In this document: one piece after another, positions 48,466-55,644 of the stretch
Layout of the letters: each line of letters starts with the position of its first letter
How positions within the stretch are numbered: position 1 is the stretch's first letter
Assembly: GCF_001294625.1 (NCBI RefSeq)
Contig: NZ_CP012677.1
Span: 744,001 to 808,000, forward strand
Length of the DNA: 64,000 bases
Reading direction: 5' to 3'
Source of the DNA: Arthrobacter alpinus
GTDB lineage: Bacteria; Actinomycetota; Actinomycetes; Actinomycetales; Micrococcaceae
The notes under the pieces: generated by a model
The model's database searches: none
Told to the model about the DNA's origin: nothing
Seen by the model: the letters and a program-made list of their open reading frames with translations, nothing else
Program-made: the position numbers and the translations under genes

Positions 48466-49761
48466 CTAGGCGAAGAATTCCTTACCGTAGTAGCTTCCCG
48501 ATTCGGGCAGACCGCCCGGGACGGCAAACACGCCGGAACCGACATGGCGGATATATTCGTTGAGCCTGTCCGAGGACCCGAGTTTGCGTTGCAGGGACAC
48601 AAACTGTTCAGGGTTTTTTTGAAAACTGATGAACATGAGCCCGGCATCAAGACGGCCCACTGAATCCAGCCCGTCGGTGAAGTTGTAGCCCCGGCGCAAG
48701 ATCTTGGTGCCGGCATTGTTTTCGTGGGCGACCAAGGCAATGTGCGAATCGGGGGCAATGGCGGGCTTGCCGGCCACCGCGGCATGGAAGTCCGGGACGT
48801 CGTGCTCGGACTGCCCCGAGAGCGGTGCCCCCTCTTGCTTGGTGCGCCCAAAGATGCTTTGTTGATCGCCGATCGGGTCCTCATCCCAGGTCTCAATGAG
48901 CATGTGGATTTTGCGGGCAACCAGGTAACTGCCACCGTTCATCCACGGTTGTTGTGCTTCATCGCCCGCCCACACGTGCTCCGCGAAGTCTGCCTCACCG
49001 CTGACGTTGCGTGTTCCGTCTTTGAATCCCATCAGGTTGCGGGGTGTCTTTTGGTGGGGGCCTGCCGACGCCCGGCCGAAGCCCAGTACTGTCCACCGTG
49101 TCTTGACTGAGGTCCTGGCCATTCTGGCCAGGTTCCGGACAGCGTGGTAGGCCACCTGCGGATCGTTCGCGCAGGCCTGGATGCACAGATCGCCGCCCGT
49201 ATAGGCCGGATCCAAGGCTTCTCCGGCCATGGCCGGCAAGTCGGCAAAGTCCTTCGGCTTGAACTTGGCCAGCCCAAACCTGTCATCGAAAAGTGACGGG
49301 CCATACCCCAATGTCAGTGTCAGGCCCTGCGTGCCCATGTCGAAGGCCTCACCCGTGTCAACGGGAATCCCATGTTCCCGGGTGGGTTCCACCTTGCCCA
49401 CGGGGCGCCCTGCCGTCATCTGCGCCATAGCCGCCGACCACTTTGCCAACACCAGCTGAAGCTCGGTGGCGGTGGTTGCGCTCAGGTCAAAAGCAGTGAA
49501 CACCAAGTGGTCTTGTGGGGGTGTGTCTATGCCGCTTTGATGTGCCCCGTAGTAGGGGTAGCTTAAGGTAGCGCTGGTGGCTTGGAGACGTTCGACGTCG
49601 GTTGCCGGGTCCGTTGCCTGCTCATCTGCCAGTGCGCCACCCACCACGGCGGCGCCGCCGGTGCCGGCTATCAAACCACCTGCACCAGCCACGGCAACGG
49701 AACCGGCACCACCAAAGAAGCGGCGGCGGGAGAGTGAATCGGCGGGCTGTTCATCGCTCAT
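48466..49761 (-). CDS. efeB: Tat-exported dye-decolorising peroxidase
   Basis: This 431-residue heme peroxidase is the third gene of an efeUOB ferrous-iron uptake system. A twin-arginine signal (SRRRFFGGAGSVAVAGAGG) is at the N-terminus. The Dyp signature GFKDGTRN, the heme-His region DSHIALVAHEN and the distal ILRRGYNFTDGLD segment are visible. Its ATG follows the efeO stop codon without a gap. EfeB is thought to oxidise ferrous iron or draw iron from heme outside the membrane. Confidence 0.94.
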   Translation of the reverse strand: MSDEQPADSLSRRRFFGGAGSVAVAGAGGLIAGTGGAAVVGGALADEQATDPATDVERLQATSATLSYPYYGAHQSGIDTPPQDHLVFTAFDLSATTATELQLVLAKWSAAMAQMTAGRPVGKVEPTREHGIPVDTGEAFDMGTQGLTLTLGYGPSLFDDRFGLAKFKPKDFADLPAMAGEALDPAYTGGDLCIQACANDPQVAYHAVRNLARMARTSVKTRWTVLGFGRASAGPHQKTPRNLMGFKDGTRNVSGEADFAEHVWAGDEAQQPWMNGGSYLVARKIHMLIETWDEDPIGDQQSIFGRTKQEGAPLSGQSEHDVPDFHAAVAGKPAIAPDSHIALVAHENNAGTKILRRGYNFTDGLDSVGRLDAGLMFISFQKNPEQFVSLQRKLGSSDRLNEYIRHVGSGVFAVPGGLPESGSYYGKEFFA

Positions 49762-51006
49762 TTAGACTGTGGCAACCTTTTCAGCGATCTTGGCAAGGGG
49801 GGCCTGCAACGACTGGATCAGCTGTGTCAGCGCTGTGGCCTCCGATGCCTTCAACTCCGCAGTGTAGGGCTTGTAACCGCCCAAGGCATCGGGGTCGACG
49901 TACGTAGCCAAGGCCTTGTTGACGGTGTCGAACTGGGTTGAGATTTGCGTGGTCAGGGCGTGATCGATCTGGGTCAGGGCTGGCTTCAAGTACTCAAACG
50001 CCTGCTGCGAGCCCTCAATGTTGGCCACGAAGTCAACCAGGTCCAGATTGGAGTAAGCCTCTTCCTCGCCCGTGATCTTCGAAGACTGGATTTCTTCCAG
50101 GAGTCCACTGGCGCCGTTGGCCAGTTCCTCGGGCTTGTAGCCGTCGGCGGCGGCCAACTCATCCGTCAGCGTCTTGAGGGTGCCCACATTCGTGACAATC
50201 CCGGCGGCAAGGACCTTGGTGCCTTCGGTGATGGCCTTGCTTTCAAACAAGTCCTTCTCCAACGGGTGAAAACCGGTCCAGGTGGCTCCGGGTTCGACGT
50301 CGGCCACGCGCAAGTCGAGCACGGGGTCAAGATCGGGGAAGCTCTCGGCAACCGGTTCGATCCTTTCGAAGAACGGTCGTGCCGCTGCATACGCTTTTTG
50401 GCTTGCCGCGACATCCCCGGCATCCACGGAGGTCTTTAGATCGGCGACCGCCAGGACCAGGGAATCCACCTGGCCCGCAACGTACTTGGCGTACCCCTCA
50501 GTGCCAGCCTTGAGCTGATCGGTGATTGAGCTGGCAGCGCCGGCCGTGGCACCGCCGGTGACGGTGAACGGCTTGCTCTCGGTGCCGGCTCCGGGGCAGT
50601 AGATCTGGTAGCTTCCACCGTTAAGGGTCACAGTGAAGCTGACTGCTTTCAAACCCGGGATGACGTTCTCACGCTCGCCCAGAATGCGCTTGTCGCTCAG
50701 GAGCTCCACTTCGCTGACCCCGGAGGAGTCCTTGTTGGAAACCGTAAACGTTACGGGCCCGGCAGGTGCAGAACTGAAGTTGGGTACACACTGGTCTTCG
50801 CCGTCGACCTTTTCGACGCTGATGGCGACTTGGGCTGCACCGTTACTCACAGACGCGGCGGCCCCGTTGCTGCCAGTGGCGCCGCCGGCGGTACCAGAGC
50901 TCGAGGCGCCACCGCACGCGGTCAATGCCAGCGCCAAAATGGCGGTTCCGGCGACAATGCCGGGGACGAAGGGAAGGGACATGGCGCGGGAAGTCGAGGT
51001 AGGCAT
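49762..51006 (-). CDS. efeO: Iron uptake lipoprotein with cupredoxin and M75 domains
   Basis: This 414-residue protein has a lipoprotein signal (LALALTAC) followed by a Gly/Ser-rich spacer. A cupredoxin-like domain sits at about 60-150 (CVPNFSSAPAGPVTFTV). The C-terminal imelysin/M75 domain has the GxHxxE motif as GFHPLEKDLF. AAGGACC precedes the ATG. It lies between efeU and efeB in the same direction and should deliver iron to the permease. Confidence 0.93.
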   Translation of the reverse strand: MPTSTSRAMSLPFVPGIVAGTAILALALTACGGASSSGTAGGATGSNGAAASVSNGAAQVAISVEKVDGEDQCVPNFSSAPAGPVTFTVSNKDSSGVSEVELLSDKRILGERENVIPGLKAVSFTVTLNGGSYQIYCPGAGTESKPFTVTGGATAGAASSITDQLKAGTEGYAKYVAGQVDSLVLAVADLKTSVDAGDVAASQKAYAAARPFFERIEPVAESFPDLDPVLDLRVADVEPGATWTGFHPLEKDLFESKAITEGTKVLAAGIVTNVGTLKTLTDELAAADGYKPEELANGASGLLEEIQSSKITGEEEAYSNLDLVDFVANIEGSQQAFEYLKPALTQIDHALTTQISTQFDTVNKALATYVDPDALGGYKPYTAELKASEATALTQLIQSLQAPLAKIAEKVATV

Positions 51007-51069
51007 GTGGGTCCTTGTGATGATGATGGGTGTCGGATGTGGGGTGCTCTGTGCAGGGGAAGCGCGGTG

Positions 51070-52608
51070 CTAGGGCGAAGGTGCCGTGGCCAGCAGTTGC
51101 CGGCGGTTTCGGCGGCCGGCCCTGACCAGGGCGAAAGCGGCAAGAGTGAAAACCAAAGGCAGGTAGACGCTCCACAGGACAATTTCAGTCCGGGCGCTGT
51201 CGTAGGCGCTGAGTTCGGTGGCCACGCTGTGGACGTGACCGTCAGGTACACGCCAGGCACCGTCGGAGGCTACTGCCATGGTCCGGGAGGTGGCCAATCC
51301 ACCGCCGCTCAAGGTGAGCGTGGCGCCTTGGGTGTTCACGGCGTCGAGTATGACACCGTCAACAACCCACACGGTGATTTCACCCTGGGGATGCCAGTCC
51401 GCGGCAAAGGGGCCGGGGTTGCTGCTGGAACTGATGCCGACGGGAAGGCGTCCGCCGTTCAAGGCCGCAAGATCGGTGATCGAGAGGTTGTCTGGCTCTT
51501 GCGCGGTCCCCGTGCCGACGTCGGCTGTGTAGACGGTGGCGGACCGCCCAGCGTGGGACTGGGCGCCGTGGCTGGTCAGGATGTGTGAGGTTTCCGCGCC
51601 GTCCGCCGAAACCAGCAAGTTGGGGTCAGCGCCGGGGGTCAGGCGGAGCGTGCCGAACGCTTGGTTGTTGGAGGTGAGCACCGGCGTCGTCGTTGTTGCA
51701 GAGGGGGCCGCTGGCACTGTTAGCGGGGCGAAAACTGCTAGCGCGATTGCCGCTGCGCCAAGGGTTGCCGCAGCGGCGAACTGAATGCGGGGGAGCCTTA
51801 CTGCGTTGGGGCGCCAGGCTCGCGGCCACAGGACAAACGCGAGCATGGGGATCAAATACAGTGCCCAGCCAAGGAGCTCAACGGCGCGGGGGTCATTGGG
51901 GATGCCGAAGACGCCCGTCAAAATGGCCGCGCGTGCGCTGCCATTCGGTGCCAGCCAGGCAAGACTGACGGTGGCGTCCTGGCCGATGTTCAGCCAGCCG
52001 GCCTCGTGGGCTGTGCGCAGGGACTTCATGACCAGGCCGGCGGCGACGAACACCAGGAAAGCGCCAGTTACCGTGAAGAATTTTGCCAAGTTGATCTTGA
52101 TGGCGCCACGGAACAACAGAAAGCCGATGCCGGCAGCTATGGCAAGGCCCAGGACTGCCCCGCCGCCGGCCGCCAGCGGATCAAGTGAGGATTGGAACGC
52201 CGCAACCATGAAGACGGCGGTCTCCACGCCCTCGCGCAGTACCGCCAGGAATGCCATGCCTGCCAGGGCAAGAATCGATCCTCCCTTGAGGGCGGATCCC
52301 GCATGGGTTTCCAGCACCGATTTCATGGTGCGCGCATTCTTGCTCATCCACAGCACCATGAAGGTCACAATCACCACAGCAGCCACGCCGATGATTGTCT
52401 CCATGGCCTCTTGCTGCTGTTGCGGCATGGCTGCGGACACCACTTCTAAGGTGATGCCCACCATGGCACTGAGCAAGATGGCTGCCCCCACACCCAGCCA
52501 CATGGGCTTGAGCGAGGATCCATTGCGTCGCAGGAATGCTGCGATCATGCCCACGATGAGAGCTGCCTCAAGGCCTTCACGCAGGCCGATGACAAATGTT
52601 GCTAGCAC
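51070..52608 (-). CDS. efeU: Ferrous iron permease (FTR1 type) with extracytoplasmic C-terminal domain
   Basis: This 512-residue protein has an FTR1-like permease domain over about residues 1-285 with two R-E-x-x-E iron motifs: GLREGLEAAL near residue 10 and LREGVETAVF. Unlike E. coli EfeU it continues with an extracytoplasmic domain of about 190 residues and a last membrane helix near the C-terminus, a form usual in Actinobacteria. The GTG start has CGGAG eight bases upstream. A DtxR/IdeR-like box lies 54 bp upstream. Confidence 0.94.
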   Translation of the reverse strand: MLATFVIGLREGLEAALIVGMIAAFLRRNGSSLKPMWLGVGAAILLSAMVGITLEVVSAAMPQQQQEAMETIIGVAAVVIVTFMVLWMSKNARTMKSVLETHAGSALKGGSILALAGMAFLAVLREGVETAVFMVAAFQSSLDPLAAGGGAVLGLAIAAGIGFLLFRGAIKINLAKFFTVTGAFLVFVAAGLVMKSLRTAHEAGWLNIGQDATVSLAWLAPNGSARAAILTGVFGIPNDPRAVELLGWALYLIPMLAFVLWPRAWRPNAVRLPRIQFAAAATLGAAAIALAVFAPLTVPAAPSATTTTPVLTSNNQAFGTLRLTPGADPNLLVSADGAETSHILTSHGAQSHAGRSATVYTADVGTGTAQEPDNLSITDLAALNGGRLPVGISSSSNPGPFAADWHPQGEITVWVVDGVILDAVNTQGATLTLSGGGLATSRTMAVASDGAWRVPDGHVHSVATELSAYDSARTEIVLWSVYLPLVFTLAAFALVRAGRRNRRQLLATAPSP

Positions 52609-52661
52609 CTAAGTACTCCGGTGTGGCTAGAGCTTCTTGCAGAGGTGTGCCCCTGCTTTGC

Positions 52662-52680
52662 CTAGGCTACCCTTACCTGC
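52662..52680 (-). promoter_or_regulatory. DtxR/IdeR-type iron box before efeU
   Basis: On the minus strand the 19-mer GCAGGTAAGGGTAGCCTAG matches the DtxR/IdeR consensus TTAGGTTAGGCTAACCTAA at 13 of 19 positions and is itself roughly symmetric. It lies 54 bp before the efeU start, so iron repression of efeUOB is expected. Confidence 0.65.
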
Positions 52681-52746
52681 CCCAAGTTTCCCAATTAGGC
52701 CAGTGAAATGTGTCGTAATGAAACGCGCGGCCGCGATGGCCGTCGG

Positions 52747-53424
52747 CTACCAAAGGTGCTCGGGTGCGTCCAGCACCGTCTTGGTTGGGTAGGCCGGGGT
52801 CCACTGTTTAAAGGGCTTGTCCAGGCTGTAGCCAGTGGCGCCGGCCACCAGTGCCCGCACCTCCGCGTTGCCCGGGTTGTTCAGCGACTCGAAGTACTCC
52901 ACCGACCAGTGGAACCAGCGCATACAAAAAAGCCGCATGGTCAGCCCGTGCGTCACCAACAACGTGTTGGGCTCATAGTCCGGCTTGGACCAATGCCTGT
53001 ACAGGGTTTCCAGGAACGATGTCACCCTGTCATAGACGTCGGAGCCTGATTCGCCCTCGCGAAACCTGTAGAAGAAGTGCCCGTACGCGTTCCGCAGCTC
53101 CTTCTGGTCGGCAATCTCGGCGGGGTTTTGGAAGTTCGCCCAGTCTTGCTCGCGCAGCCGTGGTTCCTCAAGGGTGCGCTCCACCAGATCACCTAGATTC
53201 AGGGCCTCCAAGGTTTGGTATGCCCGCAAATAGGGTGAAACGTAGACGCACACCTTTTGCCCGTTCAGCTGGCGTCTGATCTGCTCACCGGCAACCTTCG
53301 CCTCCGCCACGCCCTGTTCGGTCAACGGGATGCGGTAGTCGGGAATCCTGTTGTACAGGGTCTGGTCGACGTTGGCGGCCGACTGTCCGTGGCGGACCAT
53401 GATGATCTGGCGTGGGGCACTCAT
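52747..53424 (-). CDS. Histidine phosphatase (phosphoglycerate mutase family)
   Basis: The protein is 225 residues from the ATG at 53424. The phosphohistidine motif is IMVRHGQSAAN near residue 9, with YVSPYLRAYQTLEAL later and the second catalytic His in LLVTHGLTMRLF. Family members act as phosphatases or mutases on small phosphate esters; this one resembles broad phosphatases (GpmB-like) rather than the glycolytic mutase. A TAGGCT box sits 7 bases before the ATG. An in-frame extension to 53637 lacks family features and overlaps the divergent gene, so it is rejected. Confidence 0.88.
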   Translation of the reverse strand: MSAPRQIIMVRHGQSAANVDQTLYNRIPDYRIPLTEQGVAEAKVAGEQIRRQLNGQKVCVYVSPYLRAYQTLEALNLGDLVERTLEEPRLREQDWANFQNPAEIADQKELRNAYGHFFYRFREGESGSDVYDRVTSFLETLYRHWSKPDYEPNTLLVTHGLTMRLFCMRWFHWSVEYFESLNNPGNAEVRALVAGATGYSLDKPFKQWTPAYPTKTVLDAPEHLW

Positions 53425-53431
53425 AGCCAAG

Positions 53432-53437
53432 AGCCTA
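53432..53437 (-). promoter_or_regulatory. -10 box of the leaderless phosphatase gene
   Basis: On the minus strand TAGGCT ends 7 bases before the ATG at 53424. The divergent gene at 53485 has CATGAT 7 bases before its own ATG. Confidence 0.4.
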
Positions 53438-53484
53438 AGCCAGCCTGGCGCAATATCTCCCCAAGAACAGGCATGATTTAGTGC

Positions 53485-54306
53485 ATGAGTGAGAAACCGT
53501 TCACGCCAGCCACGCACGATGCCGGCGCATCCGCGCCTTCGGGTGGGGCCGGCGTCGTAAATTTTAGGTGGGGAGCGAAGTCCAGGCAGCGGCTCATCTT
53601 TGAGGTGCTGCTGGTCCTGGGGCTCTCGTTGGGGCAATCCGCCGTGTACTCGGTGGTGTCCTTGATCCAGAAGATGACGGCGGCGCCGCTGTCGGCGGGT
53701 ACCTCCACACTAAACTCGGTGCAAAGCAGCCGCGAATACTTCGATCTCACCTATCAGCTCCTGGGCATCTTCTTTGCGGTAGTGCCGGTGTTCTTGGTGT
53801 TTTACCTGCTTGCAGCGCCCGGAAAATCGGTGTTCCGGCGCATGGGGCTCGATTTCAGGCATCCGCTCCGGGACGGGTTGGGCGCGCTGGGGCTGCTGGT
53901 CGTCATTGGCGTGCCGTCGCTGGGGCTGTACGCGGCGGGTCGGGCACTGGGTGTCACCACGGAGATCATTCCCAGCGCACTGAACCAGTACTGGTGGACC
54001 ATTCCGGTGCTGATCCTCTCCGCCGTCCATAACGGGCTGCTGGAGGAGGTCATCATGGTGGGCTACCTGCTGGGGCGGCTGGAGAAGATCGGGTTCTCGC
54101 CCCTTGCTGCGGCGGTGACCAGTTCACTGATCCGCGGCAGCTACCACCTGTACCAGGGCTTTGGGCCGTTTGTGGGCAACTTCTTGATGGGGCTGTTGTT
54201 CTGCTGGCTGTACAAGAAATACGGCCGCATCATGCCATTGGTGGTGGCGCATTCGCTGGTGGACGTCGCCGCCTTCACGCTGGGCCCCGCGCTGGGGTTC
54301 GGGTAG
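53485..54306 (+). CDS. CPBP-family intramembrane protease (Abi/CAAX-like)
   Basis: This 273-residue protein has about eight hydrophobic segments. The CPBP motifs are recognisable: the EE pair in NGLLEEVIMVGYLLGR, a later His in SYHLYQG, and HSLVDVAAF near the end. Family members are membrane-embedded glutamic proteases, some of which confer immunity to self-made peptides. The short leader suggests leaderless translation. Confidence 0.82.
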   Translation: MSEKPFTPATHDAGASAPSGGAGVVNFRWGAKSRQRLIFEVLLVLGLSLGQSAVYSVVSLIQKMTAAPLSAGTSTLNSVQSSREYFDLTYQLLGIFFAVVPVFLVFYLLAAPGKSVFRRMGLDFRHPLRDGLGALGLLVVIGVPSLGLYAAGRALGVTTEIIPSALNQYWWTIPVLILSAVHNGLLEEVIMVGYLLGRLEKIGFSPLAAAVTSSLIRGSYHLYQGFGPFVGNFLMGLLFCWLYKKYGRIMPLVVAHSLVDVAAFTLGPALGFG

Positions 54307-54337
54307 CTAGCCAGTCCACGTCCTGACCTAGCTTTTG

Positions 54338-54514
54338 GTGAATGGCAGCTATGGGCTGCATGCAGCCATATTGGCGGCCGTCGGGAACGCGGACAGGTTC
54401 GACGCCGCATGGCAGGGTGCGCTGTTTGGCATGCCGTTGATCTGGGGTGCCGGGCTCTTGGCGCACACGCTGGGGGCGTTCCTGTCCAAGGACTATGAAA
54501 ATCTCAATGTCTGA
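54338..54514 (+). CDS. Very small membrane protein
   Basis: A 58-residue frame starts at GTG 54338 and reads NGSYGLHAAILAAVGNADR, then ALFGMPLIWGAGLLAHTLGA, ending SKDYENLNV. It looks like the second half of a 2TM-type small membrane domain. Its 3' end overlaps the next frame by 8 bases (ATGTCTGA), the coupling usual for real operons. It may itself be the 3' remnant of a longer gene, since the upstream part is unclear. Confidence 0.45.
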   Translation: MNGSYGLHAAILAAVGNADRFDAAWQGALFGMPLIWGAGLLAHTLGAFLSKDYENLNV

Positions 54515-54698
54515 ACCGGAACCGCATGAGCTGACGGCCTACGAAGCCGTCACTGCCAACTCGTGGGCGCAAACGCACAAAAAGACCGCACTTATGAAGT
54601 TGATACTGCTGGCGCTGCACGAGGCGCCGGCCTGGAGTTCCACGATCAAGTCCGCCATTGCCGAGATGACGGGTGGGAACCTGCAATTCGATGTCTAA
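54507..54698 (+). pseudogene. Truncated PadR-family regulator
   Basis: The 63-residue frame contains TALMKLILLALHEAPAW followed by a helix and AEMTGGNLQFDV, matching the first helices of the PadR winged HTH. It stops at a TAA where the family continues into the recognition helix; the codons directly after the stop read SLHRGLRRLI, which fits that helix. So a nonsense change, followed by loss of the rest, is likely. It overlaps the tiny membrane-protein frame upstream, a common regulator and membrane-protein pairing. Confidence 0.6.
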
Positions 54699-54748
54699 AG
54701 CCTGCACCGTGGGCTCCGGCGGCTGATCCGCCGTCGTTCTTGGGAGTT

Positions 54749-54829
54749 TTTTGCCGAAGTAGCCGGTCCACGCCGAGAACGCTCCGTAGCCGGGCGGGTT
54801 TCGGCGCGGACCGGCTACCTCGGCGCAAA
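54749..54829. repeat. Long imperfect inverted repeat (REP/MITE-like)
   Basis: The left arm (54749-54780) and right arm (54798-54829) are near-complementary over about 30 bases, with the perfect core GTAGCCGGTCC and flanking CGCCGA blocks. The 17-base centre carries a further GTAGCCGG. It lies right after the truncated PadR frame and may be an inserted or folded repetitive element. Confidence 0.6.
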
Positions 54830-54831
54830 CA

Positions 54832-54870
54832 AAGACGGCACCCGTCCCACAAAGGGGAGGGTGCCGTCTT
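54832..54870. terminator. Bidirectional terminator
   Basis: AAGACGGCACCC (54832-54843) pairs perfectly with GGGTGCCGTCTT (54859-54870), 12 bp. It lies 20 bp past the stop of the minus-strand glyoxalase-like gene and can also end plus-strand transcripts. Confidence 0.8.
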
Positions 54871-54890
54871 GCTGGCTCAAGCCAGATGAG

Positions 54891-55529
54891 CTAGATGGTG
54901 ACCTGGCCGTTGGCCGTTTCAAAGGTGACGCTCATGATGCCGGGGGTGCCGCGGGGGGCAATCCACTCGACGGAGACGTCATCCAATGGGCGTTCAACCG
55001 GTTCGCCCAACCATTCGGTGACACGTTCGGCGCTGCCGGCAATGGTCAGAGACGCCAGACGGACGGAGGAAGGGCGGGCCAGTGAGGGGTGCAGTGCCGG
55101 GTCGCCCTCCCACTTGAGCATGTAGGGCACCTGCGGGTCTGCGATCAGACCCTTGATGCCGATCTGCTGCCAGATAAGTTCCTGGCCGTCGGGGAACTTG
55201 CGGTTGCCGGGGACTGCGCTGCGGCCCAGCCGGTCCTCGAACGGGGTCAGGTCCTCAACGGCGACGCACCAGCCCATCCAGCCGCCACCTGCTGCGGAGC
55301 GGGCCTTGACGGCCTGACCGAACGGCGCTTTGTCCGATGCCGGGTGGTTCAGGCACTCAACAATTTCCACATAGTGGTGGTCGGTGAGGGGAATAATCAT
55401 ATTGCGGGTGCCGAAGCGCGGGTGTATTCCACCGCGTACTGCATCGACCCCGAGGGCGGTTGCGATTCGCTCCGTGGTGGCAGCCAATCCATCTGATTCA
55501 CAGGCGTAAGAGACATGATCCATTCGCAT
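54891..55529 (-). CDS. Glyoxalase-like (VOC) domain protein
   Basis: This 212-residue protein has the glyoxalase-like architecture of single-chain VOC proteins: MDHVSYACESDGLAATTE at the start, HYVEIVECLNHP and a second half ending SVTFETANGQV. His and Glu residues suited to metal binding are present (DHV, HYVEIVE). Substrate unknown. On the minus strand CAAGAT lies 6 bases before the ATG, suggesting a leaderless message. Confidence 0.82.
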   Translation of the reverse strand: MRMDHVSYACESDGLAATTERIATALGVDAVRGGIHPRFGTRNMIIPLTDHHYVEIVECLNHPASDKAPFGQAVKARSAAGGGWMGWCVAVEDLTPFEDRLGRSAVPGNRKFPDGQELIWQQIGIKGLIADPQVPYMLKWEGDPALHPSLARPSSVRLASLTIAGSAERVTEWLGEPVERPLDDVSVEWIAPRGTPGIMSVTFETANGQVTI

Positions 55530-55644
55530 AGGATCATCTTGGCACTTTGTGATGCGGCTCTCGACTTAGCGTTCCCTAAGCCTGGTGGGATGTCCTGTGA
55601 CCTGGGTGCCCCCGCGGTCAGGAATGTGGGGCAGAATTGACCCT

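Noticed and set aside
53425..53637. N-terminal extension of the histidine phosphatase
   Set aside because: Overlaps the CPBP gene and both promoters; the family motif begins right after ATG 53424.
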